DNA from: Sulfitobacter delicatus
GTDB lineage: Bacteria > Pseudomonadota > Alphaproteobacteria > Rhodobacterales > Rhodobacteraceae
Direction: 5' to 3'
Assembly (NCBI RefSeq): GCF_900102535.1
Contig: NZ_FNBP01000006.1
Location: 62,001-126,000 of the forward strand
DNA length: 64,000 nt
Position numbers and translations under genes: made by a program. The notes below the pieces were generated by a model. The model was not told the origin of the DNA. It made no database searches and saw only the letters and a program-made list of their open reading frames with translations. How positions within the stretch are numbered: position 1 is the stretch's first letter; every line of letters begins with the position of its first letter. Below, in pieces: positions 26,347-34,459 of the stretch.

Positions 26347-26841
26347 GTGACGCAACAGACGACCAAAGCAAAACGCGTAGAAGAGACAGGACGGGCACCG
26401 GGATTTGTGTCCGATTACTTGCTCTATTTGCTCGCCGCCGCCAGCGATGCGGCCAGCGCGCAATTCCATGCAAAGGTGCGCAAGGCCGGGCTTCGCGTGC
26501 CGGAATGGCGGGTTCTGGCCTGCCTTGCGGACACCGACGGCGCTATGATCACGCAGCTCGCCCGTCGGGCCTTGGCCGAGCAATCCCGCCTCACCCGGAT
26601 CATCGCCCAAATGGAAGACCGCAGCCTCCTGATTCGCCGCAGCGACCCCGCCGATGGCCGCCGGGTGCGCGTTTACCTGACCGACTCTGGCCGCGCGCTC
26701 GCCGCTGAACTGGTGCCCCAAGCGCAGAAGCATGAGGCCGCCTTGATGGAAATGCTGCAAGGAAACGAAGGCGCCCAGCTAAAGCCCGCGCTGAAATCCC
26801 TGCTGGCCGCCCTCGAGGCGCAAGAGGATTGGCAAGGCTAA
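26347..26841 (+). CDS. MarR family transcriptional regulator
   Basis: 164 residues from the GTG at 26347; a TTG at 26317 in the same frame is the alternative and neither has a strong ribosome-binding site. The winged helix reads AMITQLARRALAEQSRLTRI, followed by the wing MEDRSLLIRRSDPADGRRV, which is the MarR signature. MarR proteins near aromatic operons commonly respond to aromatic acids or their CoA thioesters. The gene lies between the oxygenase operon and a TRAP transporter that carry matching operator-like sites, so it probably controls both and itself. Confidence 0.9.
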   Translation: MTQQTTKAKRVEETGRAPGFVSDYLLYLLAAASDAASAQFHAKVRKAGLRVPEWRVLACLADTDGAMITQLARRALAEQSRLTRIIAQMEDRSLLIRRSDPADGRRVRVYLTDSGRALAAELVPQAQKHEAALMEMLQGNEGAQLKPALKSLLAALEAQEDWQG

Positions 26842-26895
26842 GCCCGCGCCCTTCCCTCCTGAAAAAATGGTTCCAATCGTGCTTTAAATGTGAAT

Positions 26896-26911
26896 ACATG
26901 AAAAAGCATAT
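26896..26911. promoter_or_regulatory. Second copy of the candidate MarR operator, upstream of TRAP genes
   Basis: ACATGAAAAAGCATAT matches the minus-strand form of the site at 26233-26248 (ATATGAAAAATCATAT) at 14 of 16 bases. It lies 82 bases before the ATG of the TRAP binding-protein gene, where a repressor would block transcription. Confidence 0.6.
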
Positions 26912-26947
26912 ACTTGGCGCGACGGGTTTGGGAGAACCCAGCCAAGT

Positions 26948-26963
26948 CATATCGAACGATATG
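26948..26963 (+). promoter_or_regulatory. Palindrome in the TRAP leader
   Basis: CATATCG (26948-26954), AA, CGATATG (26957-26963) is a perfect 7-bp inverted repeat just before the GGGGAGG ribosome-binding site. It could be a further operator or a leader hairpin that affects translation. Confidence 0.45.
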
Positions 26964-26977
26964 GGGAGGAGCCCAAA

Positions 26978-27997
26978 ATGACCAAATTCACCAAGTTTCT
27001 AGCCACTTCTGCGCTCGCGCTCTGCACCGCTACAGGTGCCTTTGCCGCTGAGACATTGACCATTTCCACATGGCTGCCGCCGAGCCACCCGGTCAACACC
27101 GGCATGTTCACGCAGCTGAGCGAGATGATGTCCGAGGCCAGCGACGGGTTGATCGAGACCGAGTTGAAAAACGGCCTCGCCCCGCCGCCCGCACAGATGG
27201 ACTTGCTGCTCGACGGTGCCGCGGATATCGCGATCCTGTTCCACGGCTACACGCCCGGACGTTTTGTCGGCACCAAACTGGTCGAAATTCCCGGCTACGA
27301 AGGCAATGCCGAGGCCGCATCGGTAGCCCATTGGCGGGTGCATGAGGCGATGCTGGCAGAGTTGGACGAGCACCGTGGTGTCAAAGTCATCGCGCTGACC
27401 ACCCACGGCCCCGGCCAGATCCACTCCAACAAAGAAGTCGCCTCGCTTGACGACCTGCAAGGTCTGAAAACCCGCCTCGGTGGCGGCGTTTCGGCGGATG
27501 TGGGCGCTGAGCTTGGCCTCGTCGGCATTCAGGTGCCCGCGCCCAAAGTGTACGAGACCCTCGATTCCGGGGCCGCCGATGCCGTGGCGATGAACATGGG
27601 CGAGCGGATCAGCTTCAAACTCAATGAAGTGGCCAAAAACGTCTATGAAATGCCCGGTGGTTTTTACCGCGGATCTTTCTCGGTCATCATGAGCCAAGAA
27701 ACCTTTGACCGCCTGCCCGAAGAGGTTCAGCAAAAGCTCGACAGCGAGGTCTTTGGCGAAACCGCCAGCCGCATGATGGGCGCGGTCTGGGATCAGAGCG
27801 ACGTTGACGCGCGGGAGGCGACGGAAGCCGCTGGCGACAACAAGATCGTCACCGCCTCCGAAGAGGACCAAGCCCGTTTCGCGGATATGGCCGCCAAGGT
27901 GCGCGACAAGGTGATCGCTGAACTGGACGAAGCCGGCATCGACGGGCAAGCCGCCTATGAGATGATGCGCGAAGAAATGGCCAACGCCAGCCAGTAA
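26978..27997 (+). CDS. TRAP transporter substrate-binding protein, DctP family
   Basis: 339 residues with a signal peptide ending near AFAAE at residue 25 and a GGGGAGGAG ribosome-binding site. The ISTWLPPSHPVN N-terminus and the ligand-loop GLKTRLGGGVSADVG, with its carboxylate-binding Arg, mark the family; MSQETFDRLPEEVQQ is typical of the C-terminal part. With the shared MarR-type operator, the ligand is likely the carboxylate (possibly aromatic) that feeds the divergent oxygenase operon. Confidence 0.92.
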   Translation: MTKFTKFLATSALALCTATGAFAAETLTISTWLPPSHPVNTGMFTQLSEMMSEASDGLIETELKNGLAPPPAQMDLLLDGAADIAILFHGYTPGRFVGTKLVEIPGYEGNAEAASVAHWRVHEAMLAELDEHRGVKVIALTTHGPGQIHSNKEVASLDDLQGLKTRLGGGVSADVGAELGLVGIQVPAPKVYETLDSGAADAVAMNMGERISFKLNEVAKNVYEMPGGFYRGSFSVIMSQETFDRLPEEVQQKLDSEVFGETASRMMGAVWDQSDVDAREATEAAGDNKIVTASEEDQARFADMAAKVRDKVIAELDEAGIDGQAAYEMMREEMANASQ

Positions 27998-28048
27998 CCC
28001 ACAGGGGGCCGGGGGCACCTGCCTTTGGCCCCAACTCAGGGAACCGCC

Positions 28049-28552
28049 ATGCGTCCATTGATCCGCCTTACCACCGCCCTCTCGGCCCTGCCGATGACGA
28101 TGGCCTCGCTCGCGCTGTTTGCGCTGATGGTGCTGACCTTTGCCGATGTCATCATGCGCTCGGTCTTTAACGCCCCGATTGAGGCCGCGACCGAATTGAT
28201 CCGCATCGGCATTGCGCTGATCGTCTTTTCCGCCCTGCCCGTCCTGTCGGGCCGCGAAGGCCATATCGCTGCCGACCTTCTGGACCGTCCCTTTGCGAAC
28301 TGGGGTCTGCAACGCTGGCGCGACGGGCTGGTAACGCTGGCCTGCGGGGTGATGCTGTGGTTTCCGGCGGGCCGGGTGGTCGACCTCGCCTACCGCGCAC
28401 TGAGCTATGGTGACGTGACCGAATACCTCGAAATTCCGACCTTCTACATCGGCATGTTCATCGCGGTGATGACCTATCTCACCGCCGTTGTGCTGATCCT
28501 GCGCGGGCTTCTGCGCCTCTTTGCGCCGCAACTTCTGGACCCTGCCCCATGA
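28049..28552 (+). CDS. TRAP transporter small permease subunit (DctQ)
   Basis: 167 residues from the ATG at 28049. Four hydrophobic helices are seen, with the conserved FADVIMRSVFNAPIEAATEL region after helix one. It overlaps the following large-subunit gene by four bases and belongs to the TRAP system that starts at 26978. Confidence 0.92.
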   Translation: MRPLIRLTTALSALPMTMASLALFALMVLTFADVIMRSVFNAPIEAATELIRIGIALIVFSALPVLSGREGHIAADLLDRPFANWGLQRWRDGLVTLACGVMLWFPAGRVVDLAYRALSYGDVTEYLEIPTFYIGMFIAVMTYLTAVVLILRGLLRLFAPQLLDPAP

Positions 28553-29862
28553 TCGCATCCGCCATCGGCTTTGCTGCCGTTTTCGTCCTCGTCTTGCTGC
28601 GCCTGCCGATCGCTTTTGCCATGGGCCTCGTGGGCATGATCGGGCTGGTTTACGAGACCAGCTACCGCGCCTCGATCTCCATGGTGTCGCGGCTCATCAT
28701 CGACACCAGCCAAGACTACGGCCTGTCGGTGATACCGCTTTTCATCCTCATGGGGCTTTTCGTCAACAAAGGCGGAATCAGCCGCGAGCTTTACCAAGTC
28801 TCAAACGCTTTCCTAGGGCACTTCCGGGGCGGTCTGGCCATGGCCACCATCGTCGCCTGTGGCGGCTTTGCGGCGATTTGTGGCTCGTCCTTGGCGACCG
28901 CAGCAACGATGTCCAAAGTCGCCATGCCAGAGATGCGCAAATACGGCTATGTCGACAGCCTCTCGACCGCCTCCATCGCGGCAGGCGGCACGCTCGGCAT
29001 CCTGATCCCGCCTTCGGTGATCCTTGTCATCTACGGCCTGCTGACCGAGACCTCCATCGGCGCGCTTTTCATTGCGGGCATCGTGCCCGGCGCGCTTGGC
29101 ATCTTGCTTTACCTCTGCGCGGTGCGTTTCTCGGTCGCCATGAACCCCGAAGCCGGCCCCGCCGGACCTCGCGCCACATGGGGCGAGCGGCTCCGCGCGC
29201 TGAACCACGTCTGGTCGGTGCTGGCACTGTTTGCACTGGTGATTGGCGGCCTCTATGGCGTGCTCGACTTCTGGCCGATCCACCTCGCCTTCTCACCGAC
29301 CGAGGCCGCAGGCATGGGCGCGGCGGGTGCCTTCCTCATCGCATGGGCGCGCGGCGGCTTAAGTTGGCGCGGGCTGCGCGAGGTGCTGGAAGAAACAACA
29401 CTCACCTCGGCATCGCTTTTCTCGGTCCTAATCGGGGCGTGGATCTTCTCCAACTTCGTGAACCTTGCCGGCCTGCCCGAAGGGCTGCTGGCCACCGTCA
29501 CGGCGCTGGACCTCGGCCCGTGGGTCGTGATGGGGCTGATCCTCGTGATCTACATCGCGCTTGGCTGCATCTTTGAAAGCATGTCGATGCTGCTACTGAC
29601 CGTGCCGATCTTCTTTCCACTGGTCACGAGCCTCGGCTTCGATCCTGTGTGGTTCGGTATCATCGTGGTCGTAGTGACCGAGATCAGCCTCATCACCCCG
29701 CCCGTTGGCCTCAACGTCTTTGTCCTCAAAGGTGTGGTCGGTGATGTCTCCACAGGCACAATCTTTCGCGGCGTCACCCCCTTCTGGCTCGTCGATATCC
29801 TCCGCCTGATCCTGCTGCTGATCTTCCCCGCGCTGGTCCTTTTCCTGCCCGGGCAGATGTAG
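28549..29862 (+). CDS. TRAP transporter large permease subunit (DctM)
   Basis: 437 residues with about twelve helices. Family motifs are GGFAAICGSSLATAATMSKVA, GTLGILIPPSVILVIYGL and EISLITPPVGLNVFVLKG. It completes the second TRAP system. The next gene starts 81 bases later in the same direction and may be co-transcribed. Confidence 0.94.
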   Translation: MIASAIGFAAVFVLVLLRLPIAFAMGLVGMIGLVYETSYRASISMVSRLIIDTSQDYGLSVIPLFILMGLFVNKGGISRELYQVSNAFLGHFRGGLAMATIVACGGFAAICGSSLATAATMSKVAMPEMRKYGYVDSLSTASIAAGGTLGILIPPSVILVIYGLLTETSIGALFIAGIVPGALGILLYLCAVRFSVAMNPEAGPAGPRATWGERLRALNHVWSVLALFALVIGGLYGVLDFWPIHLAFSPTEAAGMGAAGAFLIAWARGGLSWRGLREVLEETTLTSASLFSVLIGAWIFSNFVNLAGLPEGLLATVTALDLGPWVVMGLILVIYIALGCIFESMSMLLLTVPIFFPLVTSLGFDPVWFGIIVVVVTEISLITPPVGLNVFVLKGVVGDVSTGTIFRGVTPFWLVDILRLILLLIFPALVLFLPGQM

Positions 29863-29943
29863 CACGCCCTTTCGCTGCGCCTGTTTGCACTTCGGCAGGC
29901 GCGGCGCGATAGTGCGGCCAAATCACCCAAGGATGAGGCCAGC

Positions 29944-30996
29944 ATGAACATCGACCTACTCAAAGACCTATGCGAAACCCCCGGCGTGCCGGGTCGTGAG
30001 CACCGCGTGCGCGATCTGATCACCCGCGAGATCGAAGGTCTGTTCGACCATGTGGAGACCGACGCGATGGGCTCCCTGCTGTGCCGCCGCGACGCAAAGG
30101 CAGGTGACGGAAAAGCGCCTAAGATCATGCTGCTGTGCCATATGGATGAAATTGGTTTTCTGGTAAGCCATGTCTCGAAGGACGGCTTCCTTTACCTCCA
30201 GCCCGTCGGCGGTTTCGACCCCCGCAACCTCTTCTCGCGCCGCGTGATAGTTTGCACCGATCAAGGCGATCTCAAGGGCGTCATGAACCCCGGCGGCAAG
30301 CCCATTCACATCTCCTCTGCCGAGGACCGCAAGAAGATCCCCGAGGTTTCGGAATTCTTCGTCGATCTGGGGCTGGGCGAAAAGGCAAAGGACATCGTCA
30401 AAGTCGGTGACTTTGTGGTGATGGACGAGCCCTTCCTCGAGATGGGCAATCAGTTTGTGTCCAAAGCGCTCGACAACCGCGTCGCCTGCTGGCTTGGCAT
30501 CGAAGCAATCCGCAAACTCGCCGAGAAGGGCCGCGGGGCGGAGATTCATGTGGCCTTCACCTGTCAGGAAGAAGTCGGCCTGCGTGGCGCACGCACGGCG
30601 GCTTATAAGGTGCAGCCCGACATTGGCCTCGGCATCGACACGACACTGGCTTGCGATACGCCGGGCGTGCCGGATCACATGGCGACAACGCGGCTTGGCA
30701 AAGGCTTTGGCCTGCATGTGCGCGACAGCAGCTTTATCGCCGATGTCGGCCTTGTCAGCGAGATCGAGAAACTGGCCGAAGCACGCGATATCCCCTTCCA
30801 GCGCACCATGCTCGCCGCCGGGGGGCAGGACGGTGCTGCTGCCCAGCAGGCCGCTGCAGGCGCGCGGGCCGTGGGGATCGTGGTTGGCACGCGCTACATC
30901 CATACGGTGACCGAAATGGTCTCGAAAACCGACCTACAGGCTGCGTTGGACATTATCGTGGCCTATCTCGAAGGGTTCGACGGCAAAGCGGCCTAA
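29944..30996 (+). CDS. M42 family metallopeptidase (aminopeptidase/glucanase-like)
   Basis: 350 residues. M42 features are the N-terminal CETPGVPGREHRVRDLI, the metal ligands His in LLCHMDEIGF, Asp in SKALDNRVACW, the catalytic Glu pair in TCQEEVGLRGA, Asp in IDTTLACDTPG and the final His in YIHTVTEMV. Members are di-zinc aminopeptidases that form tetrahedral dodecamers in the cytoplasm; some are annotated as endoglucanases. A role with the upstream TRAP system is not obvious. Confidence 0.9.
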   Translation: MNIDLLKDLCETPGVPGREHRVRDLITREIEGLFDHVETDAMGSLLCRRDAKAGDGKAPKIMLLCHMDEIGFLVSHVSKDGFLYLQPVGGFDPRNLFSRRVIVCTDQGDLKGVMNPGGKPIHISSAEDRKKIPEVSEFFVDLGLGEKAKDIVKVGDFVVMDEPFLEMGNQFVSKALDNRVACWLGIEAIRKLAEKGRGAEIHVAFTCQEEVGLRGARTAAYKVQPDIGLGIDTTLACDTPGVPDHMATTRLGKGFGLHVRDSSFIADVGLVSEIEKLAEARDIPFQRTMLAAGGQDGAAAQQAAAGARAVGIVVGTRYIHTVTEMVSKTDLQAALDIIVAYLEGFDGKAA

Positions 30997-31004
30997 ACGG
31001 CCTT

Positions 31005-31028
31005 CCTGAGCGTCTCGCGGCGCTCAGG
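31005..31028. terminator. Stem-loop between convergent M42 peptidase and kinase genes
   Basis: CCTGAGCG at 31005-31012 pairs with CGCTCAGG at 31021-31028 around an 8-base loop. It sits at the convergent ends of the two genes and overlaps the kinase stop codon. There is no clear T-run, so its role as terminator is tentative. Confidence 0.45.
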
Positions 31029-32988
31029 GGCTCTCTTCCCCGGTCGCCTCAGGCAACCAAACGGAAAACGCCGCGCCGCCCCCACTGCGGTTGCGTACCG
31101 TGATGATCCCCCCTGCCCGCTGGATAAGCGTCTGCGAGATCGACAGGCCAAGCCCGGTCCCCTCCCCCGGTTTGGTGGTAAAGAAGGGATCGAAGACGGA
31201 ACTGAGTACGTCCTCCGGCACGCCCGGCCCGCTGTCCTGCACGGTCAGGGCGACCCCTGCTGCCCCATCGCGCGCCTCTGGGCGCAGACCGATCTGCAAC
31301 CGCCCTGCCCCGCCCATGGCCTGCGTGGCATTCACAATGAGGTTCACCACGACCTGCTGAATCTCTCCGGAATCCGCGCGCACCGGGGGCACGTCGTCAA
31401 AGTCGCAAATCACCTCAATCCCGCCTCGGCTCAGCAGGTGATCCACAAGCACCAGACAGTCTTGGACCAGCGGCTGCAGCTGGATATTATGTTCACAGTC
31501 AGAGAATTCGGACGGGCTGGCGAATTGCAGCAGTTTGCCGACGATCACCTCAATTCGGGACACCTGCCTGTCGATCAAACCGAGTTCCGTCGCAACCGGT
31601 TCAGCCTCATCGCCGAGCGTCTGGCGGATGACATCGACGTTGCCTTGAATGACCGCCACCGGGTTGTTGATCTCATGCGCCACCCCCGCCGTGATCTCCC
31701 CGATCGAGGCCAGCTTTTCGCTCATCACCAACTGGCGGAAGGTCTGCTCAAGCTTCTCATTCGCCTCGCGCAATTCGGCGGTGCGCTGGTCCACCCGTGC
31801 GTTCAACTCGTCATTCCAGTTGCGCAGCTGCCGGTCTCGCTCTTGGACCTGCTCAAGCAACCAGTCGAGGTGATGCGCCACGGCGGCAATCTCGCCTTTG
31901 GCCGAAACCGGACCGATCCGCGCAGCCAACTCCCCGCGCCCGACGCGGTGCATGACTTTTGTCATCCGTTCCAACGGCGCGAAGATTCCCCGCGCCATCC
32001 AGAGGAAGACCGGCGCCGAGATCGCCAAGACCAACACGAAAGCCGCCATCATCCACCAGAAGGCTTCCCGCTTCTCTTGTGTAAAAGGTGCTTCGAGAAA
32101 GCCGACGTAAAGCATCCCGACCCGGTTGCCGAAACTGTCGGTGATGGGCTCGTAGCCGGAGATGTACCAGTCGTTCACCACAAAGGCGCGGTCCAGCCAC
32201 GTGCGCCCTTCGATCAGAACCGCCTCACGCACCGCAGCCGAGACGCGGGTGCCAAGCGCGCGGATGTCTTCAAACAGACGGACATTCGTGGAGATGCGCA
32301 GGTCATCCAGAAACAGCGTCGCCGTCCCCTGCCGGTCCCCGCCCGTCACGGCGTTCGCATAGACAAGGTCGTTGATCGTATCAATGAAGTCGAGGTTGCG
32401 GTTTAACAACATCCCGCCGACCAAAACCCCCTCCGCGCCGTTCAATCGAACCGGGCTGGCGGCATGAACAACCATGCCGCGGTCTTCGATCTTCCGATCC
32501 GTAGGCACAGCGGCGGGCGTATCGACCAGCGGCACGCGGGCGCGAATTGCGAGAGGTTCGGAAATTGTTGTCAGCCGTTCATTGCTAAAGATGTCGATCT
32601 CGGCCCCACCCTGCCCCGCGAGCGCCCGCGCGATGACGGGCCATTCTTCTGCGGCGGCATCCACCGAGTCCATCGGCAAGTACTGAAGAAAATCCAAGCC
32701 AAGCCGATCACGCGTCTGTTGCAGATACTGCGCTTGCTCTGCTTTCGGGCGTCCCAGCCAGCGGCTGAACTCGACCGATGCAGCCACGGCGCCGAGGTCA
32801 TTGCCCGTCTCGTCCAAAAGCCGCGACAGATACTGGCTCGCAATCTTCAGGTCGCTTTCAACATTGGCGATCAGGACTTCGTCGTAATCACCCGTCCAGC
32901 GCGACATGCCCAAGAGCAGTAGCAGCGGCATCAGCACAACCAGCGGCGTCAGGGCCAGGATCAAAAGGCGAAGGCGAACGGAGGTCAT
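31024..32988 (-). CDS. Sensor histidine kinase, DctB/NtrB-like, with periplasmic Cache domain
   Basis: 654 residues from the ATG at 32988; a TTG at 33003 is the alternative. The order is TM1 (residues 5-28), a periplasmic Cache-type sensor of about 260 residues, TM2 (FWWMMAAFVLVLAISAPVF), HAMP, a coiled coil (VDQRTAELREANEKLEQ), the H-box EITAGVAHEINNPVAV, the N-box NLIVNATQAMGG and G-boxes DSGPGVP and GTGLGLSIS. No response regulator gene adjoins it. The only response regulator in the window is at 51368, and DctB-like kinases do pair with NtrC-type regulators, so the two may be partners; this is inference. Confidence 0.9.
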   Translation of the reverse strand: MTSVRLRLLILALTPLVVLMPLLLLLGMSRWTGDYDEVLIANVESDLKIASQYLSRLLDETGNDLGAVAASVEFSRWLGRPKAEQAQYLQQTRDRLGLDFLQYLPMDSVDAAAEEWPVIARALAGQGGAEIDIFSNERLTTISEPLAIRARVPLVDTPAAVPTDRKIEDRGMVVHAASPVRLNGAEGVLVGGMLLNRNLDFIDTINDLVYANAVTGGDRQGTATLFLDDLRISTNVRLFEDIRALGTRVSAAVREAVLIEGRTWLDRAFVVNDWYISGYEPITDSFGNRVGMLYVGFLEAPFTQEKREAFWWMMAAFVLVLAISAPVFLWMARGIFAPLERMTKVMHRVGRGELAARIGPVSAKGEIAAVAHHLDWLLEQVQERDRQLRNWNDELNARVDQRTAELREANEKLEQTFRQLVMSEKLASIGEITAGVAHEINNPVAVIQGNVDVIRQTLGDEAEPVATELGLIDRQVSRIEVIVGKLLQFASPSEFSDCEHNIQLQPLVQDCLVLVDHLLSRGGIEVICDFDDVPPVRADSGEIQQVVVNLIVNATQAMGGAGRLQIGLRPEARDGAAGVALTVQDSGPGVPEDVLSSVFDPFFTTKPGEGTGLGLSISQTLIQRAGGIITVRNRSGGGAAFSVWLPEATGEESP

Positions 32989-33132
32989 GCGGGCTCTCGG
33001 CAAACTACAGGCAATCTAGCGGTGGCAGGCAAGGACAGGAAGCGCTCTGATGCCGTAAAACCCATGAAATCCGCTGAAAACAGGCGATTGCCATCTGTGA
33101 AATTCGGTAACCCATTAAATTATAACAACTTT

Positions 33133-34281
33133 CTATGTTGTCAGCTGACAATTTCCCCGATTACGCAGTGCCATAAGCATAGGGCTGAGCGTAAAGCGCC
33201 CCTCACAGGCCATTTGTGTCAGCCGCCGCAGATACGCACCCGGGCTTCGGATCGTTGCAGCTTTCTCCAAGAGGCAGAGCACCGTAACCGCAGCGCTCTC
33301 GGCCCCCATATTGCGCTTGGCCTCGATCAACACCGGCTGGTCGATCCCAAGCATGGGCGCAATCTGGTCTCCGACACGCACAAGGTCTCGCCAATCGCGC
33401 AGCCTCTCAGGGAAAAAGCTACGAGCCTCTTTGCATGTCTCCAACACATCCGCCAGCGTTACGCCTGCTTCTTCCTGAGAAGGTTTGCAATTGTCAGCCG
33501 TCTTTACGTCCGGCGTCTTGGACCTGTGCGTTCTTTCAGAGTTTAAATAGGATTTATCTGAATCCTGTATGTGCCGCTCATTTTGGCTGTCGCTGGCGCT
33601 CACCTGAACCGTCGACAAGCTAAGGCATGGAGCAGATGGCTCGCACTCTAAAGCTCCACTTTCGACAGCTTCCAAAGCGGCACGGAGTTGCGCTTCCAAC
33701 TGCGAAAGCGTCTCCGCCTCAGGCTTGCGCCGCAACAGACGCCCGGCTTCATCCGACAGCGCACGATTGCCTTCCTGACGGATCAGAGCGTGCCGCAGAA
33801 CTAGGATCCGATCTCGCTGTGCAAGCAACCGTTCCTGCTGGGCCTCAGCTTCAGAGGCGGCTCGCTCAATCAACTCAGCTTGCAGAACGAGAGGGGAGAG
33901 ATCAAAACCGAAGGCCGAGGCAATCTCGCCACCCCGGTTCCGCGCAAACCGCTTCCGGTTCGGACTGTCGCGCCGGACAAGCAAACCCAGACGGACAAGT
34001 TGCGCAAGGTGCCGTCGCAGCGTGCTTTCAGGCATTCCGTGAAGCCGATCTGACAGCCGTGCATTCGAGGCAAAAACCACCCCTGCAGGGCCGTCCGGAA
34101 TATGGCGAGAAGGAAGGAAGCTCAGCAGCGCTTTCAGGACAGTGAGCGTACGATGCGACAGCTCGAAACTGTCAGCGGCGATTGTCAGCCGGTCGAGCAG
34201 GGCCCATTTATCCGGCCCCTCCACAGACGGTTGGACAGCCTCTTTCGGCCGCCCGAACGCAGTTCGGAACGTGGTTTCCAT
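33133..34281 (-). CDS. repC: RepC replication initiator of a repABC replicon
   Basis: 382 residues. An N-terminal domain with HTH regions includes PESTLRRHLAQLVRLGLLVR and the RDSPNRKRFA wing, as in RepC proteins of alphaproteobacterial plasmids; the C-terminal part (ARSFFPERLRDWRDLVRVG) is also typical. RepC initiates replication at an origin usually inside its own gene. It is third in the repA-repB-repC order on the minus strand, with a 178-base gap after repB that encodes an antisense RNA. The last codons overlap a perfect palindrome at 33138-33151. Confidence 0.93.
   Translation of the reverse strand: METTFRTAFGRPKEAVQPSVEGPDKWALLDRLTIAADSFELSHRTLTVLKALLSFLPSRHIPDGPAGVVFASNARLSDRLHGMPESTLRRHLAQLVRLGLLVRRDSPNRKRFARNRGGEIASAFGFDLSPLVLQAELIERAASEAEAQQERLLAQRDRILVLRHALIRQEGNRALSDEAGRLLRRKPEAETLSQLEAQLRAALEAVESGALECEPSAPCLSLSTVQVSASDSQNERHIQDSDKSYLNSERTHRSKTPDVKTADNCKPSQEEAGVTLADVLETCKEARSFFPERLRDWRDLVRVGDQIAPMLGIDQPVLIEAKRNMGAESAAVTVLCLLEKAATIRSPGAYLRRLTQMACEGRFTLSPMLMALRNRGNCQLTT
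33138..33151. repeat. Perfect palindrome at the 3' end of repC, with related TGTCAGC copies
   Basis: TTGTCAGCTGACAA is a perfect 14-base palindrome. The half-site TGTCAGC recurs in repC at 33492-33498, 34170-34176 and 34184-34190 in the same orientation. RepABC origins lie within repC, so the copies could be initiator or regulator sites; chance and coding constraint are alternatives. Confidence 0.35.
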
Positions 34282-34332
34282 GTTAAAATCACGAAAGACA
34301 ACAAAATACCGGCCCTATCCCATCGGGTAGAG

Positions 34333-34362
34333 TTGACAGTGGTGAATCTTTGGGGCTATCTC
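34333..34362 (+). promoter_or_regulatory. Promoter of the repABC counter-transcribed RNA
   Basis: A perfect TTGACA at 34333-34338 lies on the plus strand, opposite to repABC, with TATCTC at 34357-34362 as a weak -10 (18-base spacing). A strong antisense promoter in the repB-repC gap is the standard arrangement for the incompatibility RNA of repABC plasmids. Confidence 0.65.
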
Positions 34363-34368
34363 GAAGGT

Positions 34369-34428
34369 GCAAAGTTTGAGAAGGGCCTTCCGGGATTCAT
34401 CCTGGGGGGCTTTTCTTTTGTGGTCCTG
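34369..34428 (+). ncRNA. Counter-transcribed antisense RNA (incA/ctRNA) in the repB-repC gap
   Basis: Downstream of the antisense promoter a hairpin (about 34383-34413) pairs CCGGGA with TCCTGG around TTCA. It extends outward through TTCCGGGAA-like and GGGGCTTTT-like arms with several G-T pairs, and is followed by TTCTTTT. This is the size and shape expected of the small RNA that represses RepC synthesis and sets copy number and incompatibility. The exact ends are estimates. Confidence 0.65.
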
Positions 34429-34459
34429 ATGTGCCTCCTGTTGCTACTTCCTCAATGTC

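Noticed and set aside
26999..28558. 519-codon minus-strand open frame
   Set aside because: Antisense to the TRAP dctP and dctQ genes.
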